Shown one piece after another: positions 26,778 through 35,381 of a DNA stretch of 64,000 nt. The position numbers and the translations under genes were made by a program. The notes below the pieces were generated by a model, which was not told where the DNA came from, did not search any database, and saw only the letters and a program-made list of their open reading frames with translations. Source of the stretch: Bacillus sp. MUM 116. Lineage in GTDB: Bacteria > Bacillota > Bacilli > Bacillales > Cytobacillaceae. The stretch is from assembly GCF_001866655.1 (NCBI RefSeq), contig NZ_MLYR01000027.1:47353-111352 (forward strand). The letters are read 5' to 3'. Position 1 is the first letter of the stretch; each line of letters starts with the position of its first letter.

Positions 26778-28249
26778 TTAATTCGCATACCAGCCCACAG
26801 GCTTGGCATGCTGATGGATATTGATTTGCTTAGTTTCCATAAAGTGTTCCAGCCCATTAGCACCTAACGCTCTGCCGATTCCACTTTGCTTATACCCTCC
26901 CCAAGGGCCATCAATATAAGCAAGGTGGTAACTATTAATCCAAGTAATTCCCGCTCGCAAATTACTAATTATACGTTTTGCTCGATCCATATCCTCAGTA
27001 AATACAGCACCTGCTAATCCATAAATGGAATCATTTGCTTTTAGGATGGCATCTTCCTCATCTTTAAATTTCTCTACAACAAGGACTGGGCCAAAAATCT
27101 CTTCCTTAACTATACGCATATTCGCGTTTACATCAGCAAAGATTGTCGGAGCGATAAAAAATCCTTGCTCAAGCCCATTTTCTGTTAAGCGCTTACCACC
27201 ACAAACTAATTTTGCACCTTCTTCGATTCCACTCTTAATGTAATCTAAAACCTTATTCATATGGTGCTCATTTGTGAGAGCACCCATTTCAATCTTCTCA
27301 CTTCCCCCATTGCCAACTACAATCTTGCTTGAACGCTCGGCCAGTCTTTCAACAAACCTATCGTAAATTGTCTCTTGTACAAGCAAACGAGATGCAGCTG
27401 AACAAACTTGCCCAGCATTGTGGAAAATACCAAACATTGCATTTTCGACTGCGGTTTCAAAATCCACATCATCGAATACAATTAGTGGGGATTTCCCCCC
27501 AATTCAAGGGTAATTTTTTTCATATTGCCCGCAGCCGCTCGCATAATACTTTGGCCTGTTTTTGTTCCGCCGGTAAAGGCAATCTTGTCAACATCATGGT
27601 TTTCGGCAAGCTCATTCCCAACCTTTGATCCAGATCCCAATACCAGGTTCGCCACACCGGCCGGAAGTCCGACTTCCTCAATGATTTCAAATAATTTGAA
27701 TGCGCTTACAGGAGTGATCTCTGAAGGCTTAATTACAATTGTATTCCCTGCGGCGAGTGCAGGAGCAATTTGCCAAACAGCTAACATAAGTGGAAAGTTC
27801 CAAGGTACAATAAGCCCACAAACACCAATCGGTTCATGAATAATAATGGTTTCTGAAGAATCAGTACGATTGTAGGATTCCTTCTTCATGTCTTTGATCA
27901 AGTCAGCATAATAGCGAAAGCATTGAATCGATACTGGAATATCTACATTGGCTGTTGCACGAATAACCTTACCGTTATTTGCAGTTTCCAAACGTGCAAT
28001 TTCAGCTGCCTTTTCTTCGAGACGGTCTGCAATTTTATAAAGGTAGCTAGCTCTATCATCAGCCGATAAATTCGACCAGATCCCCTTGTCAAACGCTTTA
28101 CGAGCCGCCTTGATTGCCATTTTTGCATCATCTGCAGATCCTTCTGTAGCCGTTGCCATCACCTCTCCGGTTGCAGGATTGATAACATTTCTTCTATCAC
28201 CGGACAGTGCTTCTACCCATTTCCCGTCAATGAACATGTTAATTTTCAT
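26778..28249 (-). pseudogene. Aldehyde dehydrogenase, frameshifted
   Basis: NAD(P)-dependent aldehyde dehydrogenase (betaine/gamma-aminobutyraldehyde/phenylacetaldehyde type) in two frames. Segment one, from ATG 28249 (GGGGAG upstream) to 27482, holds the cofactor domain (VPWNFPLMLA, FTGGTKTG) and the LELGG glutamate, then reads GNPH-stop. Segment two, to 26778, continues with DFETAVENA and catalytic Cys in GQVCSAASR. One extra base in the G6-A3 run near 27492-27500 would restore GKSPLIVFDDVDFE. So it is either a one-base deletion in the strain, a phase-variable site or a sequencing error. Otherwise complete, about 490 residues. Confidence 0.88.
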
Positions 28250-28348
28250 AAACAATTCTCCCCGTATAGTAAGTTTTATGCCTCTCAAGAATAGTTTTCA
28301 GATTTTCAAATTTTGGCGATTGAACGGCTAAACATAATACTGTAGGCT

Positions 28349-29626
28349 TTACGCAATTATATCCAACAGTTTGAAACCAATATGCGCTAGATTTACCAGC
28401 ATCGTTTTCTGATTATAGAAAGGGAATGATTTGAGGCGTTCCTTTTCAAATCGATATCCACCTGCACTTCCCGTAACGATCCATTGTGCCAATAACTTAC
28501 CAAACAGTGTCGAAAGAGAAGCGCCATGACCCGTATAACCCGTGGCGAAATATGCGCCTTCTTTAGATCTTCCGATTACCGGGAATGTATCGATTGTAAC
28601 TCCGATGAATCCGCCCCAACGGAAATCAATCTTGCTTCCTGCCAGTTTTGGCATTGTTTTAACCATGGCATCGTAAACACTTTGATAAACGGCATCGCCT
28701 AAGTTTGGACGAATATCGCCACCGCCAAATACGATCCGATTATCTGGTGTACGTCGGAAGTAGTACAGGAAACTACTCGTATCAAAAACCATGCGATCTT
28801 TAGGAATGACAGTATTCAACAAAGATTCTGGAAGCTGTTCGGTTGCAATAATACGTGCCGAAATTGGCAGTACGCCTTTGTTCAGTTCATTCATGATTTT
28901 TCCAGAATAACCATCCGTTGCCACAATAATATCTTTCGCAATAACAGTACCTTTTTCTGTTTCAACTTTCACACTGTCTTGACCATACACAATAGATAGT
29001 GCTTTAGAATGCTCAAAGATTCTTGCACCGATCGATTTAGCTGCTTCTCCCAAACCAATTGCATAATTCAGTGGCTGGAACGAGTAACTCGAGTTGTCGA
29101 CTAAGCAGCCATGATAAAGTTGGGAATCGATCTCTTGATGCAACTGACTTCGATCAAGCACGCTGGATTCGTACCCGAAATTTTTGTTTAAATATTCGCT
29201 TTCATGTTTCAGTTCATTAAAATGCTTGGCTTTGTAAGCCGCTACAATGTGACCTGTCTTTCTAAAGTCACAGTTGATTTGATGCTCATCAATGATATTT
29301 TTAACCAGTTCAACACTAAGCAGGGAGAGATCGTTAAGCTGTCTAGCCTCGTCGGGACCATACTTTTTGGTAAGCTCCTGCATCGTTGGCTTATAGCCTG
29401 GCAATACCATCCCTCCGTTACGACCGCTGGCGCCATATCCAATCGTTTCTTGCTCTAGGACAATGACATTCTTCCCTAACTTTTGCAAATGATAAGCAGA
29501 GGAGAGACCTGTGAAACCTGCGCCAATAATGACAACATCTGCCTCTTCATTTCCTTCTAAAGTTTTTCCTTTCTCATAGCCATTTGCAGTTGCTGCCCAC
29601 AATGAGAGAGTATCCATTTGATCCAT
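28349..29626 (-). CDS. FAD-dependent amine/amino-acid oxidoreductase (PuuB/OrdL-like DAO family)
   Basis: D-amino-acid-oxidase-fold flavoprotein of the gamma-glutamylputrescine oxidase/OrdL type: N-terminal dinucleotide site ADVVIIGAGFTGLSSAYHLQKLG, GASGRNGGMVLPG, and the C-terminal FATGYTGHGASLSTLFGKLLAQWI. Such enzymes oxidise an amine or N-substituted amino acid to an aldehyde or keto acid. The start at 29626 (MDQMDTLSLW) has GGAAGAAGGAAG upstream; a longer frame to 29698 would run into the leader. First gene of an operon with the (frameshifted) aldehyde dehydrogenase, which would take the aldehyde onward. Preceded by leader copy 2. Confidence 0.88.
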   Translation of the reverse strand: MDQMDTLSLWAATANGYEKGKTLEGNEEADVVIIGAGFTGLSSAYHLQKLGKNVIVLEQETIGYGASGRNGGMVLPGYKPTMQELTKKYGPDEARQLNDLSLLSVELVKNIIDEHQINCDFRKTGHIVAAYKAKHFNELKHESEYLNKNFGYESSVLDRSQLHQEIDSQLYHGCLVDNSSYSFQPLNYAIGLGEAAKSIGARIFEHSKALSIVYGQDSVKVETEKGTVIAKDIIVATDGYSGKIMNELNKGVLPISARIIATEQLPESLLNTVIPKDRMVFDTSSFLYYFRRTPDNRIVFGGGDIRPNLGDAVYQSVYDAMVKTMPKLAGSKIDFRWGGFIGVTIDTFPVIGRSKEGAYFATGYTGHGASLSTLFGKLLAQWIVTGSAGGYRFEKERLKSFPFYNQKTMLVNLAHIGFKLLDIIA

Positions 29627-29640
29627 CTTATCACTTCCTT

Positions 29641-29830
29641 CTTCCTGTTTTATTAAAAGAAGCATTTTGTGGGAAATACCGAATGAAAAGGTGTACAAAA
29701 ATTTTTGCTACTACTTGATTTACGGGGAATATTCAATTAAAAATCAAACGGTATAACTATAGTAACCAAAAATGTTATTTTAGTTACATGTTAATTATAC
29801 TGAATATAATAAATTTTTCAACACTTTTTT
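29641..29830 (-). repeat. Duplicated promoter-leader element, copy 2
   Basis: Inverted counterpart of 21726-21916. Sigma-A promoter TTGAAA-16-TATAAT (29816-29821, 29794-29799); stem 1 29762-29787, in which one pair is U-A in copy 1 and A-U here and another is U-A there and U-G here; stem 2 29710-29752 with weaker pairing; palindrome CAAAAATTTTTG 29696-29707. It ends at the ribosome binding site of the oxidase gene, giving an untranslated leader of about 160 nt. Confidence 0.82.
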
Positions 29831-29850
29831 GTGATAAGGTAGTAAAAAAC

Positions 29851-29890
29851 AAAAGGCACAACCAGCTTCTATCTGCTAGTTGTGCCTTTT
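29851..29890 (-). terminator. Terminator of the dicarboxylate symporter gene
   Basis: 16-nt arms AAAAGGCACAACCAGC / GCTAGTTGTGCCTTTT with one mismatch; the minus strand continues into GTTTTTTACT. Separates the symporter from leader copy 2. Confidence 0.9.
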
Positions 29891-29929
29891 TCACCAAAAT
29901 TCCTATAAAAACTGTGCCCGATGACCGCC

Positions 29930-31177
29930 TTATGCGGCTTGTTCTTCAGGCTTATCTTTCAGTTTGTGACCTTCCCATTTAGAAATAACAATCGCAGCCA
30001 GCGAGTTACCAACGATATTTACACATGTACGAGCCATATCTAACAGTCTGTCCACGCCTAAAATAAACGCCAAACCTTCAACTGGAACACCGACACTTCC
30101 TAAAGTTGAAAGCAGAACAACAATAGAAACTCCTGGAACACCTGCAATCCCCTTAGAAGTAATCATTAAAATAAGAACCAACGTAATCTGATGGCCAATA
30201 CTCAAATGAATACCATACATTTGCGCAATAAATAGTGCCGCAATAGCCTGATATAAGGTAGAGCCATCAAGATTAAAGGAGTAGCCTGTTGGAATAACGA
30301 AAGATGTAATTCCTTTTGGACAGCCGATTCTCTCCATTTTTTCCATAATTTTTGGAAGAACGGTTTCCGAGCTCGCTGTCGAATAGCCAAGAATTAATTC
30401 GTCCTTTAAGTAAGCTAATAGTTTGAAAATGTTATAGCCTGCAATTTTCGCAACAATACCGAGAACCACGACAATAAAGAAGATCATGGCACCATAAACG
30501 GTAAGTACTAGTTTTCCAAGCGGAATGAGTGAATCTAAACCGAATTTTGAAACCGTAACTCCTATTAAGGCAAACACCCCGAGCGGAGCAATCTTCATAA
30601 TCTGATTGGTTACATAGAACATCGCATCAGCGGTACCTCTAAAAAAGTCAAGAATCGGTTTTCCTTTTTCACCAATTGCCGCAACACCAAGACCAAACAT
30701 AACCGAGAAGAAAATAATGGCTAGCATGTCCCCATTTGCAAACGCCTGCACAACATTCGTCGGTACAATATTCACAAATGTATCAATTTTAGAATGGGAC
30801 TCCGTTGCTTTTTCAGTCGTTACATAGGAACTTATGTCTGATTTGACAAGTTGTGAACGGTCGACGCCTGTACCTGGATGGAACACATTTGCGATTAGCA
30901 AGCCGACAACGATTGCTATGGTTGTAATAATTTCAAAATAGAGAAGCGTTTTTCCGCCTAGCTTCCCTAACGATTTCATATCGCCCGCACCTGCAACACC
31001 AACAACGAGGCAGGAAATGACGATTGGTACAACAATCATTTTAATCAATCTTAAAAAGATATTGCCAATTGGCTGTAAAAATTCCTCAATATGTGGATTT
31101 CCGTAAAAAATGGCTCCCAAAGTAATCCCAAGAATTAAACCAATAAAAATCTGCCAAGCTAAACTAATTTTTTTCAC
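29930..31177 (-). CDS. Sodium or proton:dicarboxylate/glutamate symporter (DAACS, GltP-like)
   Basis: About 415 residues, eight TM plus two re-entrant loops. Family marks: the serine-rich loop GYSTASSETVLPKIMEKME, the substrate-site SLGSVGVPVEGLAFILGVDRLLDMARTCVNIVGN and PTGYSFNLDGSTLYQAIAALFIAQ. The GTG at 31177 is preferred (GGGAGAG at correct distance); the ATG five codons earlier has no ribosome binding site. Imports glutamate, aspartate or C4-dicarboxylates. It is divergent from a GlnK/GlnL-type two-component system that is its likely regulator. Confidence 0.92.
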   Translation of the reverse strand: MKKISLAWQIFIGLILGITLGAIFYGNPHIEEFLQPIGNIFLRLIKMIVVPIVISCLVVGVAGAGDMKSLGKLGGKTLLYFEIITTIAIVVGLLIANVFHPGTGVDRSQLVKSDISSYVTTEKATESHSKIDTFVNIVPTNVVQAFANGDMLAIIFFSVMFGLGVAAIGEKGKPILDFFRGTADAMFYVTNQIMKIAPLGVFALIGVTVSKFGLDSLIPLGKLVLTVYGAMIFFIVVVLGIVAKIAGYNIFKLLAYLKDELILGYSTASSETVLPKIMEKMERIGCPKGITSFVIPTGYSFNLDGSTLYQAIAALFIAQMYGIHLSIGHQITLVLILMITSKGIAGVPGVSIVVLLSTLGSVGVPVEGLAFILGVDRLLDMARTCVNIVGNSLAAIVISKWEGHKLKDKPEEQAA

Positions 31178-31379
31178 TCGCTTCTCTCCCATTGATAAGT
31201 TTTTTGATACTATTAAAGTTGAAAATATTTTTGCAAACGATTACAAGACTAATCATACCGTTTCCCCTACGATAAACTACAAAAACCTACAGAGGGGCTT
31301 AAAAAATTTTTACAATTAACAAAAAATTTTTTACTATAGATAGGGGGGTGAGTGTATCCGCGATAAAATATTTGCCTAT

Positions 31380-32615
31380 TTGTTTATGGTAATTGCTGTA
31401 CCCATTGCTGGAGAATTAAAATTATATCCATTAAGTGGTGCTGATTTAAGAATCAGTTTAAGCACACCTGTATTCTTCTTTATTCTATTATGGTCACGTA
31501 AAATCCATCCCGTCATAGCCGGCTTTCTAACGGGAAGTGCAGTCGTTTGTTTCCGAATTATTCTAGACAAGCTTCAAGTTGGCTCATTCGACTTCTCTAA
31601 CCATTTTCCGGTGTTTTTTTATTACATGGTCTTTGGGATGTTTTTTCATATTTTCAAGGTAAAAAAATTGTATCACCGGCCGCTCCTCATTGGTTTGCTA
31701 GGAATGGTGCTTGAAATTATGGGCAATTTTTCAGAAATGATCATTCGTCATTACGCAACTGATATGAAAATGACAGTGTCAAGCTTTTTGATTTTAACAG
31801 GGGTAGCAATAATTCGCAGCTTCTTCGTACTCGGTTTTTTCAATACCATCTTAGTGCGGGAGACAAGGTTGGCTGAGGAGCAGCAACGGAAGAGAACCGA
31901 AGAGGTTTTGCTATTAGTGTCAAATTTATATGTAGAAATGTTTCAATTGGAAAAATCAGCGAAAGATGCGGAGAAGTTAACGAGTGCCTGCTATGCAATT
32001 TATCGTGATTTAAAAGCTCTAAATAATCAGAATCAAGCACAAGCAATGCTGAAAATCGCCGGGGAATTACACGAGATTAAAAAAGATAATCAGCGTATAT
32101 ATGCAGGCTTGTCCAAATTAATGGCCAAAGAAAAATTAGATGATTTCATGAACATTCGTGAAATCATTTCGGTTGTAACCATTTCGAATAAAAATTATGG
32201 TGAAATGCTCGGGAAAACGATTGATTTTAGGGTAAACATTTCCGGTGAACATCCCAAGTACCATACCTTTATTCTCCTTTCTTTAATTAATAATCTTGTT
32301 TCAAATGCGGTAGAAGCCATTCAACAGGAGGGGCAAATAATTGTAACAGCTGAAAGGTTTCACGACAAAGTTAAAATAAGGATTATGGACAATGGAAACG
32401 GGATTTCTGAGAAAAACAAAATCTATATTTTTGAACCAGGCTTTACAACAAAGTTTGATCAATCAGGAATTGCTTCAAATGGAATTGGTTTATCTTACAC
32501 AAAAAATGTAATTGAAAACCTTAATGGGGAAATTAACTTGATTGAGTCATCGAAAACAAAAGGTACAACCTTTGAAATTCAGCTTCCGGTCGAAAAATTA
32601 ATGAAAAAGGGGTGA
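31380..32615 (+). CDS. Sensor histidine kinase, YcbA/GlnK type
   Basis: Membrane histidine kinase with about six TM helices in residues 1-160, a candidate phospho-acceptor His in GELHEIKKDNQRI, and a HATPase domain (N box NNLVSNAVEAI, DNGNGISE, FTTKF, GIGLSYTKNVIENLNGEI). It belongs with B. subtilis YcbA (GlnK). The start is unclear: TTG at 31380 has no ribosome binding site, while the frame stays open upstream and encodes RDKIFAYLF after an ATC at 31356 behind GGGGGTGAG, where relatives begin. It overlaps its response regulator region and probably senses extracellular glutamine, glutamate or dicarboxylate. Confidence 0.85.
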   Translation: MFMVIAVPIAGELKLYPLSGADLRISLSTPVFFFILLWSRKIHPVIAGFLTGSAVVCFRIILDKLQVGSFDFSNHFPVFFYYMVFGMFFHIFKVKKLYHRPLLIGLLGMVLEIMGNFSEMIIRHYATDMKMTVSSFLILTGVAIIRSFFVLGFFNTILVRETRLAEEQQRKRTEEVLLLVSNLYVEMFQLEKSAKDAEKLTSACYAIYRDLKALNNQNQAQAMLKIAGELHEIKKDNQRIYAGLSKLMAKEKLDDFMNIREIISVVTISNKNYGEMLGKTIDFRVNISGEHPKYHTFILLSLINNLVSNAVEAIQQEGQIIVTAERFHDKVKIRIMDNGNGISEKNKIYIFEPGFTTKFDQSGIASNGIGLSYTKNVIENLNGEINLIESSKTKGTTFEIQLPVEKLMKKG

Positions 32616-32620
32616 TTGCT

Positions 32621-33538
32621 GTGAATTTTTTTATTGTGGATGATGCCGCCACCATCAGAGGAATGCTCTCCAATATTATTGAAGAGGAAGGCTTGGGAGA
32701 AGTTGTCGGGGAAGCAGCCGACGGGGCTGAGGTGGATGCCTACAACCTAGCGGCACAGGAAGTGGATATCCTAATGATTGATTTGCTTATGCCTATAAGG
32801 GATGGGATTGAAACAGTTAGAGAAATAGCCCCCTACTTCCGGGGAAAAATTATTATGATTTCCCAAGTCGAAACAAAGGATATGATTAGCGAAGCTTATT
32901 CCCTCGGTGTCGAGCATTATATCACTAAGCCAATAAACCGGCTTGAAGTGGTAAGTGTCATCAAAAAAGTAAGTGAATACCTGTTGCTGGAAAAATCACT
33001 TCATCATATTCAAAAATCATTAAGTTTTTTAACAAAGCACAATCAAAACAGTCGTCGAGTCGAGAACTCTCTTCCGAGTAAACCACCTACGTTTATCTCC
33101 ATAGGCAAAAGTATCCTTCTTGAACTTGGGATTGTTGGTAAAACGGGTGAAAAAGATTTATTGGATCTTCTGGAAATTTTGCATCAATTGGACATGGAGG
33201 GAAATCGGGAGCTCCCACCTTTGAAGGAGCTGTATGAACTGGCCGCCCAAAAGCGACTTGGTTCAACCGTTTCTCAGGAGGACGTAAGAAAAGAAGGTAA
33301 AGCAGTGGAACAACGGATCCGCCGCATCCTCCAACAGGTGCTCGAGCATCTTGCTTCATTGGGATTAACCGATTATGCCAATCCAACATTTGAATACTTC
33401 TCATCCAAATTGTTCGACTATACCCAAGTACGAATGAAAATGCTTGAACTCGAAGGAAAAAACCCCTCTAGCCCCACACGAATCGACATCAAAAAATTCC
33501 TTCTTGCACTACACATGGAGGCAAAGGGGAGAAGATAA
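32621..33538 (+). CDS. Response regulator, YcbB/GlnL type
   Basis: N-terminal receiver domain (FFIVDDAATIRGM; phospho-acceptor Asp in ILMIDLLMP; Lys in YITKPI) followed by the YcbB-specific C-terminal DNA-binding domain (about residues 155-305), as in B. subtilis GlnL. GTG at 32621 with AAGGGGTGA upstream is preferred to the GTG at 32612. Translationally coupled to the kinase. The divergent symporter gene is the obvious target; family knowledge ties GlnKL to glutamine uptake and use. Confidence 0.88.
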   Translation: MNFFIVDDAATIRGMLSNIIEEEGLGEVVGEAADGAEVDAYNLAAQEVDILMIDLLMPIRDGIETVREIAPYFRGKIIMISQVETKDMISEAYSLGVEHYITKPINRLEVVSVIKKVSEYLLLEKSLHHIQKSLSFLTKHNQNSRRVENSLPSKPPTFISIGKSILLELGIVGKTGEKDLLDLLEILHQLDMEGNRELPPLKELYELAAQKRLGSTVSQEDVRKEGKAVEQRIRRILQQVLEHLASLGLTDYANPTFEYFSSKLFDYTQVRMKMLELEGKNPSSPTRIDIKKFLLALHMEAKGRR

Positions 33539-33570
33539 ATTTTGGGCCATGTCGTCCTTTATAGAAAAAT

Positions 33571-33597
33571 AAAAAAGGGCCGGCATGGCCCTTTTTT
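33571..33597. terminator. Bidirectional terminator between response regulator and efeU
   Basis: AAAAAAGGGCC and GGCCCTTTTTT, perfect 11-nt arms around a 5-nt loop, between convergent genes. Confidence 0.92.
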
Positions 33598-35350
33598 ATA
33601 CGTTTGACGATACCGATTTTTTAAAGAATTTTTTCTTTACCATGTACGACATGATGAAAATAATCAGAAGCAATCCGATTTGGGTTAAAGTCGTTTCCCA
33701 AGTTGGATAAAGTCCAACCCAATCAACATATGGAAGCTTCTCTACGGTTGTGGTTGAGACTACATTTGAGATCTGCAGGGCATGAATACTGATTCCCAAT
33801 ATTTTAAACGCCAAGACGTAAATAAGGATCGTCGCAGCTTTGAAAAATAAGCGAATTGGGATTTTTACACTGTAATTAATGATAAGGAACCCAACAACAA
33901 TTAGGATTACGATTGCCAGTAATACCCCGATTACGAGTTGGTGTAGGCTAATATAAGGGGTAATTCCCGCATAAAAAATAATTGTTTCCGCACCTTCTCG
34001 GAAAACAGATAAAAAACTAATCAATGAAAAAGATAGAAGGCTGCCTTTTGCGATTGCCTGCTCCATCTGCTGGTTAATAAACTTATTCCAGTTCCCGATA
34101 CTTGATTTATTATGAAGCCATGCTCCGATGGTTAACATCATTAACACGGCAATAATACCTGTAATTCCTTCAATATACTCCCTGCTGGAAGCAGCCGTAA
34201 GTTTCGAAAAAAGAATGTTGATGAAAATAGCTAGAACGGCACTTAGTACAATACCTGCAGCAACCCCTGCCCATATCCACTTTTGCTTTGAAGACTGTCC
34301 CATCTTTTTAAGAAACGCAAGTAGCGTGGCAACAATCAATAACGCCTCTAAACCTTCACGCAATAAAATTAATGCTGCATCCCATAAGGAATAATCTGTT
34401 TTGCTCAATAATGGAGCCAGTCTGGAATGTAAATCCTTTACAATCTCAGAAGCTTTTTGGGCATTCCCATTTTTTGAGTTTAGGATACTGATTGCAGTTG
34501 GAATTTTCGTTTCCATATCATTGTATAGCTTACTGTCTCTTGTTTGTACATCTCCCTCAACCATCGGCCAAATCGTTAAGACCTCATTAAGATTGTTGCT
34601 GGCATTTTGGTTATCTTTTTGGGAAATTTGGCCTTCAGCCTTTGTTAAAAGATCGGACAAATCTTGCAAACTGTACGTTTTTTCAGCTTTGCCTGTTTTC
34701 TTACCGTCAAGAAAGTTTTCAATTTCTTTCGTTAGTTCATCTAAATGGAGCTGCGCCTTTTTTAGGTCCGGCGGGTCTTGAGTAATCGCAATGCGGACAA
34801 GTGCCATGTATTTTTCAATGTTTCCGTAAGCGGCAATACTTTCGTCATGAACAAAAGATTCATTTCCTGTCCATTGGTTCATTAATGTTTGATATTGTAA
34901 TTTTACCTTGGCGTTATTGCCTTGATTGATTGTTTCCTTCATGGTTTGAATGGTTGGAAGCAGCTTTTTAACTTGCTCTTTGCCCTTCACTTTATCAACG
35001 GGGTTTTGTTCCTGATCATATTCCACAACCGCACTTGAAAGCGAGGAAAGTCCTTTTGTTAAAGCTTCAGAATCGGCCTTCTCTTTTAGGAGACGATTGA
35101 CCACTTCTAATTTAGCGTTCACTGTTTTTGCAAGTTTGCTATCTTCTTTTTTTAGAGAATTCCACTCTTTTGTAAATTGTTCCATATTCTTTGAAACAGT
35201 AGCCTGGTCTCCTTGTTTTGCTTTCATCAAACTGTCGCCAATGAAAACAAATAATTCGTCATGATTTTCTGCGGCCGCTGCCGGCTGAATCATGGTGATT
35301 AGTATAAGAAGACTAACGAAAATGGCCAGTTGGAATTTTATTTTCTTCAA
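33596..35350 (-). CDS. efeU: EfeU/FTR1-family iron permease with long extracytoplasmic N-domain
   Basis: High-affinity iron permease. The last 270 residues form the seven-TM FTR1 domain with the two iron-binding motifs (ILLREGLEALL and FREGAETI). A signal peptide (FQLAIFVSLLILITMIQPAAAAE) leads into a roughly 300-residue helical, charged extracytoplasmic domain, making the protein about 100 residues longer than B. subtilis EfeU as I remember it. Start is TTG with GGAG 10 bases upstream. Third gene of the efeOBU operon, 31 bases after efeB. Confidence 0.92.
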   Translation of the reverse strand: MKKIKFQLAIFVSLLILITMIQPAAAAENHDELFVFIGDSLMKAKQGDQATVSKNMEQFTKEWNSLKKEDSKLAKTVNAKLEVVNRLLKEKADSEALTKGLSSLSSAVVEYDQEQNPVDKVKGKEQVKKLLPTIQTMKETINQGNNAKVKLQYQTLMNQWTGNESFVHDESIAAYGNIEKYMALVRIAITQDPPDLKKAQLHLDELTKEIENFLDGKKTGKAEKTYSLQDLSDLLTKAEGQISQKDNQNASNNLNEVLTIWPMVEGDVQTRDSKLYNDMETKIPTAISILNSKNGNAQKASEIVKDLHSRLAPLLSKTDYSLWDAALILLREGLEALLIVATLLAFLKKMGQSSKQKWIWAGVAAGIVLSAVLAIFINILFSKLTAASSREYIEGITGIIAVLMMLTIGAWLHNKSSIGNWNKFINQQMEQAIAKGSLLSFSLISFLSVFREGAETIIFYAGITPYISLHQLVIGVLLAIVILIVVGFLIINYSVKIPIRLFFKAATILIYVLAFKILGISIHALQISNVVSTTTVEKLPYVDWVGLYPTWETTLTQIGLLLIIFIMSYMVKKKFFKKSVSSNV

Positions 35351-35381
35351 TTATTTCACTCTCCTTTAAAAAGGAAAAACA

